From the NCBI RefSeq assembly GCF_018613065.1, contig NZ_JAGGQW010000069.1:81430-145429 (forward strand): a stretch of 64,000 nt of DNA, given 5' to 3'. Both the position numbers and the translations under genes were made by a program. This document shows positions 11,066-20,166 of this stretch, piece after piece (the stretch's first letter is position 1; every line of letters starts with the position of its first letter). Under the pieces are notes generated by a model, which saw nothing but the letters and a program-made list of their open reading frames with translations, was not told where the DNA came from and searched no databases. The stretch is from Bacillus sp. ISL-7. Lineage in GTDB: Bacteria; Bacillota; Bacilli; Bacillales_B; DSM-18226.

Positions 11066-11322
11066 ACCCGCCAAACTCTGATTGAATTCCGCCAAAACTC
11101 AGAAAATTTTTGTTATAGCTTTGGAATTCGATTTGACTCGGAGGAGATTACCGCCAAAGTTTGAGGGATTTCCGCCAAACTTGGATAGGATTCCGCCAAA
11201 ACTCAGAAAATTTTTGTTATAGCTTTGGAATTCGTTCGAACTAGGCGGGGATTCCGCCAAACTTTAGTGGATTTCCGCCAACAAGACCAGGAATTCCGCC
11301 AATTTCCTGAGTTATTCCGCGA
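11066..11322 (+). repeat. Phased ATTCCGCCAAA array, nine sites at 21-bp multiples
   Basis: CCGCC-type cores begin at 11068, 11089, 11151, 11172, 11193, 11254, 11275, 11296 and 11317 (the last reads CCGCG). Steps are 21 bp except two of 62 and 61 bp, each about three units. A 104-bp segment is duplicated nearly exactly (from ~11086 and ~11190), including ACTCAGAAAATTTTTGTTAT. It fills the gap between the nucleotidase terminators and the his promoter. There is no coding potential I trust. Confidence 0.88.
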
Positions 11323-11351
11323 AAGAGTAATTTTAATAGTAAGTTTACTAC

Positions 11352-11376
11352 AAAAAAGCCTGGTTGCGAAAACCAG
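11352..11376 (-). terminator. Second terminator downstream of the nucleotidase gene
   Basis: Stem CTGGTT/AACCAG followed on the minus strand by six T. Confidence 0.6.
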
Positions 11377-11410
11377 ACTTCAAAAATTCTTCCTAATTAT
11401 TTTTGACTAT

Positions 11411-11448
11411 AATAAAGAAGCACCCCTGAAAAATTTCAGAGGCACTTC
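11411..11448 (-). terminator. Terminator of the nucleotidase gene
   Basis: Stem GAAGCACCCCTGAAA/TTTCAGAGGCACTTC (15 bp with mismatches), followed by TTTATT on the minus strand, 20 bp past the stop. Confidence 0.8.
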
Positions 11449-11467
11449 AGAGTACTACGCTAGTTTT

Positions 11468-14400
11468 TTACCAGAACTTTGAATTACTTTTAACAAGAGT
11501 AACGGAAGTAGCGTTGCTTGTATTCCCAGCTGCATCCGTTGCAGTGAAGGTTAAGACTTTTCCATGTGTTTGAGCTGATTTAAATGAAATAGTGAATACT
11601 CCATCTTTATCAGCAACCGCACTGCCTAGCATTGTTTTTCCTTCAAAAACTTTAACCGTTGAACCAGCCTCTGACTTTCCAGTAACGTTCTTTGCAGGGG
11701 CAATGATTTGTCCAACTTGCGGCGCGTTAGGTGCCACATTATCAATCAAAATTCTACCTTCAATTTGTGCTGAAATTGGTCCGGTAAAGGACTTTACATA
11801 ATCAATAAACGCGTCTATATCAGTCATCTTTGTGACGCGATCCGTTCCTTGTTTTAGAACAACAAAACCATCACCGCCGTCAGCCATGAAGTTGTTGACC
11901 GTAACAGAATAAACTTTATTAGGATCAACTTTTGAACCATTTGGAAGGTTAATATCGAGCACCTTTTCCCCAAGCGGTAAATTATTAGTCCAAGTATACT
12001 TTAATCCTGAAATTTGCATGATACGATTTCTGTCTGCTGCATACTGTTGATTTAATAATGTTCTTACTTGCTCACCAGTAAGGTTCATTGTCACGATATC
12101 ATTCCCGAATGGCTGGATGGCGAAAAGGTCGCCCCAAGTGATTGGACCCGCCTTTTTAATTTCATCACGGATACCGCCAACGTTCATAAAGGCAAAATCG
12201 GTGTTTGTAGCTGCTTTCATACCATCAGCAATCAGGTTACCAAGTGCCGTTTCTCCGTCTGCATTTGCAGTCCGAGAAATCGGTGTTGCTGCCTCGCCAA
12301 CTATTTGTCCTGTGATTGGGGCAATATCTGCCTGATATTTATCAAGCTCTGCTTTGATTTGTGTATCTGGAGTAATCGCATCTCTGAAGGTGGATGCAAT
12401 TTCAGCTTGTTTCTCGACAATATCTTGTGTGACTGGGTCAATGGTCAAATCAACATCAGAAAATGCTGTACCATAAGAATAGGATTGAACTAACAATTTA
12501 CCATCAACCGTTGAGTTCAGATACCTATGATCGTGTGCACCATAGATAACGTCAACTTCATCATCAATCGCTTTGGCCATATCGACAACTTTACCGGTTG
12601 GAATGTCTCCATTTGTTGCTGAAGTTCCAGGATCATGGGCAAGAACCACGATAGATTCTACACCTTTGCCTTTTAATTCTGCCGCATATTTATTGACTGC
12701 TTCAACTTCATCTGTGAATTTAACGCCTGCGACACCGCTTGCCGTAACGATACTTGGTGTTTCTGTTGTAACGACACCGATGAAGCCAATCTTTACGCCA
12801 TCCACTTCTTTGATTGCATATGGCGGTAAAATTAATCCGCCTGTTTTTTCATCCTCCACGTTGGCAACAACATATTGGAAGTCGGCTCCTTCAAATTCAC
12901 CATACTTGTCAACCGTTTTTGGATGGGCACCACCATTGATTAAACGCTTCATTTCTGTTACGCCTTCATCAAATTCATGGTTACCGATTGTACCAATGTC
13001 CATACCGATTTCGTTCATAAAACGGATGGTTGGCTCATCTTGTAATAGCGCAGAAACTGGACGGCTTGCCCCTACTAAATCTCCAGCTTGTACCATTAAG
13101 GTATTAGCGGGGTTAGTTGCTTCTCTTTGTTTTAGGTAAGCAGCTAAGTATTCAATACCGCCGACTTCACGGTTAGACACTTTAGTTGTATAGTCTAATT
13201 GTCCATGGAAGTCATTGATTCCTAATAATTGAACGTGAACGTTTTGGTCTAATTCAAATAACTCGTATCCTGCTTTGGTTGTTGATGCTCCGAGGTCTTT
13301 TACCTCTGGTTGTTGTCCAAGGTATGCCGTAGCATCCGGTGTAGAGTGGAATACTAATTTTGCAACCCCGCCAACAGGAGCAATCTTCCAGTTGTTGTCC
13401 GCTACAGGGTTGATTGTACCCTTTGAACTAATATAATCCATAAGGATTTGACGGTTTTCGAATGGAGAATCAACTACCACTTTAGCATTCTTCAATTCAG
13501 CTAGACCGCCGCTTCCGCCCGCACGATAGTTATTCGTTGCAACGATGAATTTTTGGTCCATCTGAACAGGTGTTCCATCCAACATCCTTAAGTTAACAAC
13601 GCGCTCGCCTTTTGGCTTGGTTACATCAATTTCGTATTTAACACCGTCAATGACATCATAATTGTAAGGACGGAAATCATAATCAAGTAAATCCTGATTT
13701 CCTGCTTTATTCGGGTCAATCGTATTGAATTGTTTTGCTGATTCTTCGATCCATCTCTTCACTTGATCTCCTGTTACTTCAACCGCTTTTAAGGTGTTAT
13801 CAAATAAATACAAATCAGCTGCACTCTTGATTGTTACGTCACCTTTAGCAATATTCGTGTAGTCAGCTACACCGCCGCGGCCGCCCTTAAACGGTGCTGC
13901 CGCAGATAAGACTGGATAATCCTTATATTCTGTATTCCCAATCGCTTGTTTCACGTAATCCATTTGCGCATTGTTAACAATTTGTGTGGAAGCATCATCC
14001 ATTACACGTGTGAAGAAACTGTGCATCGGAATCTCCGTCGTACCGATTTTTCCACGTACATACGCAAGTGTTTGGTCATGGATAGCTTGTGTATCACTTA
14101 CAATTGTCGCGTCTGAAGCTGTATCAGCCGTAACGGCACGGTTAACCGATTTAGAATTGGCCTTATCAACAGTCCACTTGCCATTTGTATCCTGAACAAG
14201 CGCTAAGTCAAGCACACCAAGGTTATTTCCCCAGAAGCCTGCTTCAACAGCTTGAACATCATTGATTTTACCATTTGTGTTATCGATTCCAGTCTTGCCG
14301 TTAAATGATGCATCTCCAGGGAAGATTACATGAGCATGTCCGAAAAGCATGGCATCAATGCCAGGTACTTTTGTTAAATCGTATACGGCATTCTCTGCTG

Positions 14401-15184
14401 CTTCTTGGCCTTCCGCAGCGATATCACAGCCAGAGTGTGCAATTGCTACAATTATATCTGCTCCTTCCGCCTTCATTTGCGGGATAAATTTTTTAGCTTG
14501 TGAAACAATATCTTTTGTAACGACATGACCTGTTAGGTTATCTTTATCCCACTGCATAATTTGCGGTGGAGCGAAGCCGATTACCCCAACCTTAATGACA
14601 TGTTCATTCCTGGCCTCATCCTTAATCGTTTTATTGACGATTTTATAAGGAGTGAAGTAGTTAACATCATTATCAGGATTGGAATCATGATCATCTTTAT
14701 ATATATTGGCGTTTACAATCGGAAATTGTACTTCTTCCTGAACATCTTTTAAGTAGTCTAAACCATAATTAAATTCATGGTTACCCACAATCCCTGCATC
14801 ATATTTTAAATAGTTCATTGCTGTGTAAATAGGATGAGTATCATTTGGGCCAAGTTTATTTACTTTTGCTACATAACTTGCCAATGGATTTCCTTGAATC
14901 GTATCACCCGCATCGAATAGCATGGAGTTGTCAACTTCAGTTCTAGCTTGATGGATTAATGTCGCTGTTTTAGCTAATCCATAATTCGTAACTGGTGCAT
15001 CTTTGAAATAATCATATGGTAAAACATTAGAATGTAGGTCAGTAGTTTCTAAGATTCGTAGAGTCGCTGTGTTTCCGGAAGCAGCCTTTACATTATAAGG
15101 TATTGCGGGCGAGACAATAGTACTAAGTATCAAAGCTGTGGCAGCCAATTTGCTTAATTTACTAATATCTTTCTTTTTCTTCAT
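11468..15184 (-). CDS. Exported bifunctional 2',3'-cyclic-nucleotide 2'-phosphodiesterase/3'-nucleotidase and 5'-nucleotidase (YfkN-like)
   Basis: A ~1238-residue secreted enzyme. A signal peptide (KKKKDISKLSKLAATALIL, then a site near VKAASG) leads to two tandem metallophosphoesterase plus 5'-nucleotidase_C modules. The first begins at TTDLHSN, with GDTIQGN, GNHEFNYG and GHAHV. The second begins at INDFHGQLD (~residue 655), with QAGDLVGA, GNHEFDEG and GAHDHRY. The last ~85 residues form an Ig-like (Big_6-type) domain. It scavenges phosphate and nucleosides from extracellular nucleotides. No LPxTG sorting signal ends the protein; it stops at SNSKFW. The start follows ATAGGTGATAAAGCGT. The leader carries a terminator-like hairpin. 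Confidence 0.92.
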   Translation of the reverse strand: MKKKKDISKLSKLAATALILSTIVSPAIPYNVKAASGNTATLRILETTDLHSNVLPYDYFKDAPVTNYGLAKTATLIHQARTEVDNSMLFDAGDTIQGNPLASYVAKVNKLGPNDTHPIYTAMNYLKYDAGIVGNHEFNYGLDYLKDVQEEVQFPIVNANIYKDDHDSNPDNDVNYFTPYKIVNKTIKDEARNEHVIKVGVIGFAPPQIMQWDKDNLTGHVVTKDIVSQAKKFIPQMKAEGADIIVAIAHSGCDIAAEGQEAAENAVYDLTKVPGIDAMLFGHAHVIFPGDASFNGKTGIDNTNGKINDVQAVEAGFWGNNLGVLDLALVQDTNGKWTVDKANSKSVNRAVTADTASDATIVSDTQAIHDQTLAYVRGKIGTTEIPMHSFFTRVMDDASTQIVNNAQMDYVKQAIGNTEYKDYPVLSAAAPFKGGRGGVADYTNIAKGDVTIKSAADLYLFDNTLKAVEVTGDQVKRWIEESAKQFNTIDPNKAGNQDLLDYDFRPYNYDVIDGVKYEIDVTKPKGERVVNLRMLDGTPVQMDQKFIVATNNYRAGGSGGLAELKNAKVVVDSPFENRQILMDYISSKGTINPVADNNWKIAPVGGVAKLVFHSTPDATAYLGQQPEVKDLGASTTKAGYELFELDQNVHVQLLGINDFHGQLDYTTKVSNREVGGIEYLAAYLKQREATNPANTLMVQAGDLVGASRPVSALLQDEPTIRFMNEIGMDIGTIGNHEFDEGVTEMKRLINGGAHPKTVDKYGEFEGADFQYVVANVEDEKTGGLILPPYAIKEVDGVKIGFIGVVTTETPSIVTASGVAGVKFTDEVEAVNKYAAELKGKGVESIVVLAHDPGTSATNGDIPTGKVVDMAKAIDDEVDVIYGAHDHRYLNSTVDGKLLVQSYSYGTAFSDVDLTIDPVTQDIVEKQAEIASTFRDAITPDTQIKAELDKYQADIAPITGQIVGEAATPISRTANADGETALGNLIADGMKAATNTDFAFMNVGGIRDEIKKAGPITWGDLFAIQPFGNDIVTMNLTGEQVRTLLNQQYAADRNRIMQISGLKYTWTNNLPLGEKVLDINLPNGSKVDPNKVYSVTVNNFMADGGDGFVVLKQGTDRVTKMTDIDAFIDYVKSFTGPISAQIEGRILIDNVAPNAPQVGQIIAPAKNVTGKSEAGSTVKVFEGKTMLGSAVADKDGVFTISFKSAQTHGKVLTFTATDAAGNTSNATSVTLVKSNSKFW

Positions 15185-15288
15185 ACGCTTTATCACCTAT
15201 CCCTTTGGATTATTCTTTCTACTAAGAACACAGGCCACGAGATTATGTACAGGTCATCCTCTCCTTTTCTAAAGATCCCGACAAAAAA

Positions 15289-15331
15289 CGGCAAATTTTT
15301 AATAGAAATGTAAACTATTAAAAATTTGCCG
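15289..15331 (-). promoter_or_regulatory. Terminator-like hairpin in the nucleotidase leader
   Basis: A perfect 17-bp inverted repeat, CGGCAAATTTTTAATAG and its complement, with a 9-nt loop, is followed on the minus strand by TTTTTT. It lies 105 bp upstream of the nucleotidase ATG and downstream of a possible promoter, so it could attenuate transcription. The preceding yvoF has its own terminator, so this hairpin is not needed there. I do not recognise a riboswitch class in the ~45 nt before it. Confidence 0.6.
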
Positions 15332-15381
15332 ATACCTATTCTATGAACAGGGACTGAACCTTTTCGTATAGATGCACTACT

Positions 15382-15387
15382 ATTATA
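15382..15387 (-). promoter_or_regulatory. Possible -10 box for the nucleotidase gene
   Basis: A perfect TATAAT on the minus strand. The -35 (TTTTTG at 17 bp) is weak. An AACCTT/AAGGTT inverted repeat flanks the -10 and start point. Confidence 0.45.
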
Positions 15388-15452
15388 AGGTTCTGCATCA
15401 AGACCAAAAACGTGCCTTAAATACTGTTTTTTTGAAGTATTTTAAAAATAGC

Positions 15453-15482
15453 AAAAAAAACCTAGTCGGAATTGACCAGGTT
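15453..15482 (-). terminator. Terminator of yvoF
   Basis: Stem AACCTAGTC/GACCAGGTT (one mismatch) with a T8 tract on the minus strand, just past the yvoF stop. Confidence 0.85.
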
Positions 15483-15485
15483 CAT

Positions 15486-16013
15486 CTACTTTCTATAAAT
15501 CGGGTCTTCTGCCCAACGCTTTTCTAGTTCTTCTTTCGTGTAAATAAGTCGCATCGGATTCCCGCCAACAAAACATCCAGGAGGAACGTCCTTATGAACT
15601 AAAGTTCCGGCCGAGACAATCGCCCCATCACCAATCGTCACGCCTGGAAGTATTGTCGAATTTGCACCGATCATCACTTCACTGCCAATAACAACCGGAC
15701 CAAGCCGGTATTCTTTAATTAAATACTCATGCGCAAGAATGGTCGTGTTATAGCCGATAACGGTATTGCGGCCGACGCTGATTTTTTCTGGGAACATGAC
15801 ATCCAGCATAACCATTAAGGCAAAGGAGGTCTGCTCGCCCACTTTAAGGCCCAAAAAAACACGATAGAGCCAATTCTTCATCCTCAAGAATGGCGTATAG
15901 CGTGCCAGTTGGATCACAATAAAATTTCTGACAACCTTCCAAAAAGGCACAGTCTTGTAGACGTGCCATAAGGAATTTGCCCCTTCAACAGGGTAGCGGG
16001 TCGTATTTCTCAC
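15486..16013 (-). CDS. yvoF: Left-handed beta-helix acyltransferase (YvoF-like)
   Basis: A 175-residue hexapeptide-repeat transferase. Repeats characteristic of the left-handed beta-helix are visible: VGRNTVIGYNTTILAHEYLI, GSEVMIGANSTILPGVTIG and DGAIVSAGTLVHKDVPPG. The family transfers acetyl groups from acetyl-CoA; the acceptor is unknown. It ends the hprK-lgt-yvoD-ppaX-yvoF unit, 5 bp after ppaX. A short hydrophobic stretch near residues 24-45 suggests loose membrane association. Confidence 0.9.
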   Translation of the reverse strand: MRNTTRYPVEGANSLWHVYKTVPFWKVVRNFIVIQLARYTPFLRMKNWLYRVFLGLKVGEQTSFALMVMLDVMFPEKISVGRNTVIGYNTTILAHEYLIKEYRLGPVVIGSEVMIGANSTILPGVTIGDGAIVSAGTLVHKDVPPGCFVGGNPMRLIYTKEELEKRWAEDPIYRK

Positions 16014-16018
16014 TCATT

Positions 16019-16663
16019 TCACTCCCCGAGAATGGTTAATAAGTCAGCCATGTTCTCTAGAATATAATCTGGTTCGTACTTTGCAATATACTCTCTACCT
16101 TTAATCGACCACGCACAGCCAGCCGTTACAGTCCCAGCATTTTTGCCTGCTAAAATATCGTGGTAATTATCGCCGACCATCATCGTCTCTTCAGGCGAAG
16201 AATTCAGCTGTTCTAATGCTTTAAATATCGGTTCTGGATCAGGCTTGGTCTTGCTGACATGTTCGTAAGCAACAATCACCTCAAAGAATGGTTCAAGGTT
16301 CATCAAACGTAGACCCTTCATTGTCACATCATGACGTTTCGTCGTTACAACTCCGAGCTTATACCCTTTTTCTTTTAAGGTCCGAATCGTTTCCGTGACA
16401 CCGATAAATTCCTTCACTAGCCTATCATGATTGGCAATGTTAAAGGTGCGGTATTCTAAAATCATTTCCTCGACCTGATCAGGGTCAATACTGCCAAACG
16501 CCTCGTGCAGCGTAGGTCCGAGAAATGGCAGGACATCCTCACGCTGGTACTTGCTTGGGTAGTATTTTTCCAGTGTGTGCAGGTACGTCGTAATAATCAA
16601 TTCATTCGTATCAATTAATGTTCCGTCTAAATCAAATAGAATTGTAGTAATTTTGTTAGTCAT
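16019..16663 (-). CDS. ppaX: Pyrophosphatase PpaX (HAD family)
   Basis: A 214-residue HAD-superfamily hydrolase with motif [13 protein letters not shown], motif II VTTK, and motifs [14 protein letters not shown] and [12 protein letters not shown]. In B. subtilis PpaX hydrolyses the pyrophosphate formed when HprK dephosphorylates P-Ser-HPr by phosphorolysis. Finding hprK four genes upstream in the same unit supports that role. It overlaps yvoD by 8 bp. Confidence 0.93.
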   Translation of the reverse strand: MTNKITTILFDLDGTLIDTNELIITTYLHTLEKYYPSKYQREDVLPFLGPTLHEAFGSIDPDQVEEMILEYRTFNIANHDRLVKEFIGVTETIRTLKEKGYKLGVVTTKRHDVTMKGLRLMNLEPFFEVIVAYEHVSKTKPDPEPIFKALEQLNSSPEETMMVGDNYHDILAGKNAGTVTAGCAWSIKGREYIAKYEPDYILENMADLLTILGE

Positions 16664-17609
16664 AGGTTGCTTCCTTTCTTTTCACAAGCCCCGAGCGTTT
16701 CCAAATCGTACCGACAATTAAGGTTAACACTATTGCAACACCGATCCGGATGAGAAACAACGGCAAGACCGGAATCCCAAGCGGAATAAAGATTAACGTA
16801 TCCTCGACAACCGCATGGCAGGCCATTAGAAAAATAAATGCCAAGGTTATATCCTTTTTGCTGACTCCATCTTCATTAACTGCCTGAATCATCACACCGG
16901 CACCATAGGCTAAGCCGAACAACAGACCGGCTGCCATCGTGGTCGAAGTGTTTTCCTGCATGCCTAAGGTTTTGGTAACTGGAGCCATCGTTTTTGAAAA
17001 CTTATATAACCATTGTAAGTCTTTTAAGATTTGAATCACGATCATAAGCGGAATGACGATCATGGCCACCTGCAATATGCCCAGCCCTGCTTTTTGAATG
17101 GCTTCGAGGAGAATTCCGCCGACTCCCACTGCAGGTTCAGCACTCTGCTCAATAAATCCATATTTAGCAGTTTCTCCGCCTCCATGCCAGACAAGATTAA
17201 TAACGGCTCCAGAAAGCAGGGCAAGTCCTGGTCTTGTGACGAGAACAATCCACAGCTTTACACCGGCTTTCATCGCAACGCCTGATTCAATAAATAAATT
17301 ATGAGAAAACGACAGCATTACTGCTAAAATAAACACTTCTTTTACCGAAAAATCAAGCGTTAAAATTGCTCCAATCGCCGCATAAAGGTTGAGAAAATTC
17401 CCAAGTACAAGCGGAATGGCCGCATCCCCTGACAAGCCGATCAGCTTCATAAGCGGGGAAATCACTTTAATGATCCATGGCAGTACGGGTGTATACTGCA
17501 GCACGGCTACAATCAGGGTCACAGGAAAGATAACTTTTCCCAATGTCCATGTTGTCTTTAAGCCAACCAGCAACCCCTTTTTCAATGAATTAAATAGCAT
17601 TTCCCCCAT
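16656..17609 (-). CDS. yvoD: Nucleoside-recognition/Gate-domain membrane protein (YvoD)
   Basis: A 317-residue integral membrane protein with about eight hydrophobic segments and two nucleoside-recognition (Gate) domains, related to spore maturation proteins SpmA/SpmB. Polar conserved segments such as [17 protein letters not shown] and [18 protein letters not shown] sit between helices. Transport substrate unknown. Two starts are possible (MGEMLF or MLF); neither RBS spacing is ideal. It lies between lgt and ppaX, as in B. subtilis. Confidence 0.85.
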   Translation of the reverse strand: MGEMLFNSLKKGLLVGLKTTWTLGKVIFPVTLIVAVLQYTPVLPWIIKVISPLMKLIGLSGDAAIPLVLGNFLNLYAAIGAILTLDFSVKEVFILAVMLSFSHNLFIESGVAMKAGVKLWIVLVTRPGLALLSGAVINLVWHGGGETAKYGFIEQSAEPAVGVGGILLEAIQKAGLGILQVAMIVIPLMIVIQILKDLQWLYKFSKTMAPVTKTLGMQENTSTTMAAGLLFGLAYGAGVMIQAVNEDGVSKKDITLAFIFLMACHAVVEDTLIFIPLGIPVLPLFLIRIGVAIVLTLIVGTIWKRSGLVKRKEATYD

Positions 17610-17630
17610 ACTCTCCTTTAATAATTCCTG

Positions 17631-18449
17631 TTAGAGATTCTCTTGATCTAAATAACGTCTCTCCGAAATCTGCTTTGTTCGACGATAAATGAGAATAGCT
17701 AGTGCACCAATCACTAATGCAATCGAAATCGTTTGCGCCATCCGAAGACTTCCAAGCATTAAACTATCGGTCCGTAAGCCTTCGATGAAAAAGCGGCCGA
17801 TCGAATACCAAATCACATAGGTTAGGAACAGTTCCCCGCGCCGGAAATTGACTCTACGTAAGAAAATTAATAGGAAAAAGCCTGCAAAGTCCCAGAGAGA
17901 TTCATAAAGGAACGTTGGATGATAGTAGGTTCCGTTAATATACATTTGATCAATTATAAATGTAGGCAAGTGTAAGTTTTCTAGGAAAGTTCTTGTTACT
18001 TCTCCACCATGGGCTTCCTGGTTCATGAAATTACCCCAGCGGCCAATCGCCTGTCCGAGAATAATACTTGGTGCGGCAATGTCAGCAATCTTCCAGAAAG
18101 ATAGGCCGCGTTTTTTGGAAAACACATAGGCGGTCAGGACGGAGCCAATTAATGCACCGTGAATGGCGATGCCTCCATTCCAAATTTGCGGGATATCCGC
18201 CGGATGTTTGACATAATAATCCCATTCAAAAATCACATAATAAATTCGGGCTGAAATAATCGCAATCGGAATGGCCCATAGCATTAAATCTGCGAACGTG
18301 TCTTTATCAAGTCCCCGCAGGTTTCCTTCCCTAATAGCAAGGTACAAGGCAAGTGCCAGGCCTGAACCAATGATAATCCCATACCAATGCACCGAAATAG
18401 GCCCAAGTGTAAAGGCAATCGGATTTAGCGGTTGAATTGTTTCGTTCAT
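17631..18449 (-). CDS. lgt: Prolipoprotein diacylglyceryl transferase
   Basis: A 272-residue membrane enzyme that transfers diacylglycerol from phosphatidylglycerol to the lipobox cysteine of prolipoproteins. The Lgt signature is present as [16 protein letters not shown], with YHPTFLYES and the C-terminal [12 protein letters not shown]. About seven membrane helices. It follows hprK after 21 bp. Substrates in this window include the ABC solute-binding lipoprotein and the cytochrome c551 lipoprotein. Confidence 0.97.
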   Translation of the reverse strand: MNETIQPLNPIAFTLGPISVHWYGIIIGSGLALALYLAIREGNLRGLDKDTFADLMLWAIPIAIISARIYYVIFEWDYYVKHPADIPQIWNGGIAIHGALIGSVLTAYVFSKKRGLSFWKIADIAAPSIILGQAIGRWGNFMNQEAHGGEVTRTFLENLHLPTFIIDQMYINGTYYHPTFLYESLWDFAGFFLLIFLRRVNFRRGELFLTYVIWYSIGRFFIEGLRTDSLMLGSLRMAQTISIALVIGALAILIYRRTKQISERRYLDQENL

Positions 18450-18470
18450 CTCTCTATCTCCTTTTCCCTT

Positions 18471-19409
18471 TTAAATCTCTTCATCATGGTCACCGTCTTC
18501 AATGACATCGGACAAGCGCTCGGTAAATTGTTGAGCTGCATTCACACCCATTCTTTTCAGACGGAAATTCATGGCCGCTACTTCAATAATAACAGCGAGA
18601 TTTCGTCCCGGACGAACGGGGATGGTTAACTTAGGTACATCCGTGTCGATAATTTTCATTGTCTCTTCATCCAAACCAAGACGGTCATACTGTTTTTTGG
18701 AGTCCCAAATTTCTAAATTCATAACGAGAGTGATGCGTTTATGACTGCGGACCGCACCTGCACCGAACAGAGTCATCACATTGATAATCCCTAAACCGCG
18801 GATTTCTAGTAGATGCTCGATTAAATCCGGAGACGTTCCAACTAAAGTATCCTGGTCTTCCTGACGAATTTCCACGCAATCGTCCGCGATGAGACGATGA
18901 CCGCGCTTGACTAATTCTAATGCGGTTTCACTTTTACCAACACCGCTTTTTCCGGTAATTAACACACCAATCCCATAAACATCCACTAAGACACCATGGA
19001 CAGCCGTCGTTGGCGCCAGCTTGCTCTCTAAGTAATTGGTTAGCCGGCTGGAGAAACGGGTCGTTTTCATGCCCACACGTAGAACAGGAACTGATTCACG
19101 CTCTGATGCTTCAATTAGCTCTATCGGTACCTCAATATCTCTTGTGACAATAATCGCTGGAGTGATATCGGTGCATAAACGTTCCATTCTTGAAATCCGT
19201 TCGTTTTCGGAAAGCATTTCAAAAAATGATAGTTCTGTTTTTCCTAAGAGTTGAATACGTTCCGCGGGATAAAATTCAAAATATCCAGCAATTTCAATTC
19301 CTGGACGGGAGATGTCACTCATAGTAATCGGGCGGTTAATTCCTTCTTCACCGCTGACCAATTCAAGATTAAATTTCTCTAGTATATCTTTGGTACGAAC
19401 TTTCGGCAT
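18471..19409 (-). CDS. hprK: HPr kinase/phosphorylase
   Basis: A ~312-residue bifunctional kinase/phosphorylase that phosphorylates HPr on Ser46 and controls carbon catabolite repression. The C-terminal catalytic half has the P-loop [16 protein letters not shown], the ADDCVEI segment, and the signature [15 protein letters not shown]. The start [13 protein letters not shown] is preceded by AAGGAGG at 8 bp; a longer frame has no RBS. First gene of the hprK-lgt-yvoD-ppaX-yvoF unit. Its upstream region is a highly folded dispersed repeat. Confidence 0.97.
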   Translation of the reverse strand: MPKVRTKDILEKFNLELVSGEEGINRPITMSDISRPGIEIAGYFEFYPAERIQLLGKTELSFFEMLSENERISRMERLCTDITPAIIVTRDIEVPIELIEASERESVPVLRVGMKTTRFSSRLTNYLESKLAPTTAVHGVLVDVYGIGVLITGKSGVGKSETALELVKRGHRLIADDCVEIRQEDQDTLVGTSPDLIEHLLEIRGLGIINVMTLFGAGAVRSHKRITLVMNLEIWDSKKQYDRLGLDEETMKIIDTDVPKLTIPVRPGRNLAVIIEVAAMNFRLKRMGVNAAQQFTERLSDVIEDGDHDEEI

Positions 19410-19432
19410 GGAAACATCCTCCTTAACTAGAA

Positions 19433-19641
19433 AAGCGTAAGGCACCTGCCTATCGGCGATATAGGGAGACTTTTCGATGGCAAGCGTAGCGTTGCCAGAG
19501 AATTAGTCTCCCTTAATGCGTACATAAAGCGTTAGCTTTATGTAGCCAAGCATAAGACGAGCCGGCATGAAGGTTGCTCTTTAACCTTCTTGACGGATTG
19601 ACTTATGACCTCGAGCCGATGGCGCCTGGAGCTAGACAGCA
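19433..19641. repeat. Highly structured ~210-bp dispersed Bacillus-type repeat upstream of hprK
   Basis: The segment holds nested hairpins: TACATAAAGC/GCTTTATGTA (10 bp, GTTA loop, 19521-19544), GAAGGTT/AACCTTC (19569-19589) inside CATAAG/CTTATG, TGGCAA/TTGCCA (19478-19497) inside GGGAGACT/AGTCTCCC, and imperfect outer arms ATCGGC/GCCGAT. Read on the minus strand it begins GTCTAGCTCCAGGCGCC and contains CTCGAGGTCATAAG. I recall these words from a very abundant intergenic repeat of Bacillus genomes, but I cannot name the family. It abuts the hprK RBS. Confidence 0.8.
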
Positions 19642-19743
19642 ATAAATTTTGAAAACATAAAAATTCCATTTCCATTTATTTTAGCATTTTTTAATGAATA
19701 ACTATACTTTCCTGTCTAAAAAATTGATTTGGATATTTTTTTC

Positions 19744-19781
19744 AAAAAAAAAGAGTGCACACCAATTAGGTGAACACCCTT
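19744..19781 (-). terminator. Terminator of the yvlD-like gene
   Basis: Stem AAGAGTGCACACC/GGTGAACACCCTT (mismatched) with nine T on the minus strand, next to the stop at 19786. The remaining bases up to 19641 are AT-rich without a visible feature. Confidence 0.85.
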
Positions 19782-19785
19782 ACCA

Positions 19786-20151
19786 TTAATCCTTCGATTT
19801 CCTTGATGGTTGCAGAAGCGTTTTTTGAATAATCAAGTTTACAAGTGACATAAGTACAGCGAAAAAGAATGCCATGCCAAAACTAGAAATCTCAAAGGCG
19901 TCACCCATCAAATAGTCCGTCAGTTCAAGCGTAATGGCATTGATGACAAATAGAAACAACCCTAAGGTTAAAACTGTCACTGGCAAAGTAAATAAAACCA
20001 GGAGCGGGCGCACCAAAACATTTAATATCGACAATAAAATGCTTGCCTGAAGTGCGGCACTAAATCCGGTTAATTGAAAACTTTCGTGAAAATAACCCGC
20101 AAGTGCCATAAATAAAACCGCATTAATTAAACATCCAATCAGCCATCTCAT
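19786..20151 (-). CDS. yvlD: Phage-holin-family IV membrane protein (YvlD-like)
   Basis: A 121-residue protein with four hydrophobic segments, typical of the DUF360/YvlD family often called phage holin family 4. It contains LNVLVRPLLVLFTLPVTVLTLG and FLFVINAITLELTDYLM, the conserved core. In B. subtilis yvlABCD is a cell-envelope stress operon under sigma-W. Here it follows the yvlB-like gene by 15 bp. No enzymatic role is implied. Confidence 0.85.
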   Translation of the reverse strand: MRWLIGCLINAVLFMALAGYFHESFQLTGFSAALQASILLSILNVLVRPLLVLFTLPVTVLTLGLFLFVINAITLELTDYLMGDAFEISSFGMAFFFAVLMSLVNLIIQKTLLQPSRKSKD

Positions 20152-20166
20152 TTTCGGCTCTCCTAG

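Noticed and set aside
11225..11482. Plus-strand frame of 85 codons in the CCGCC array
   Set aside because: It is created by the repeats (RQTLVDFRQQ-like periodicity from the 21-bp motif), has no RBS and overlaps the nucleotidase terminators.
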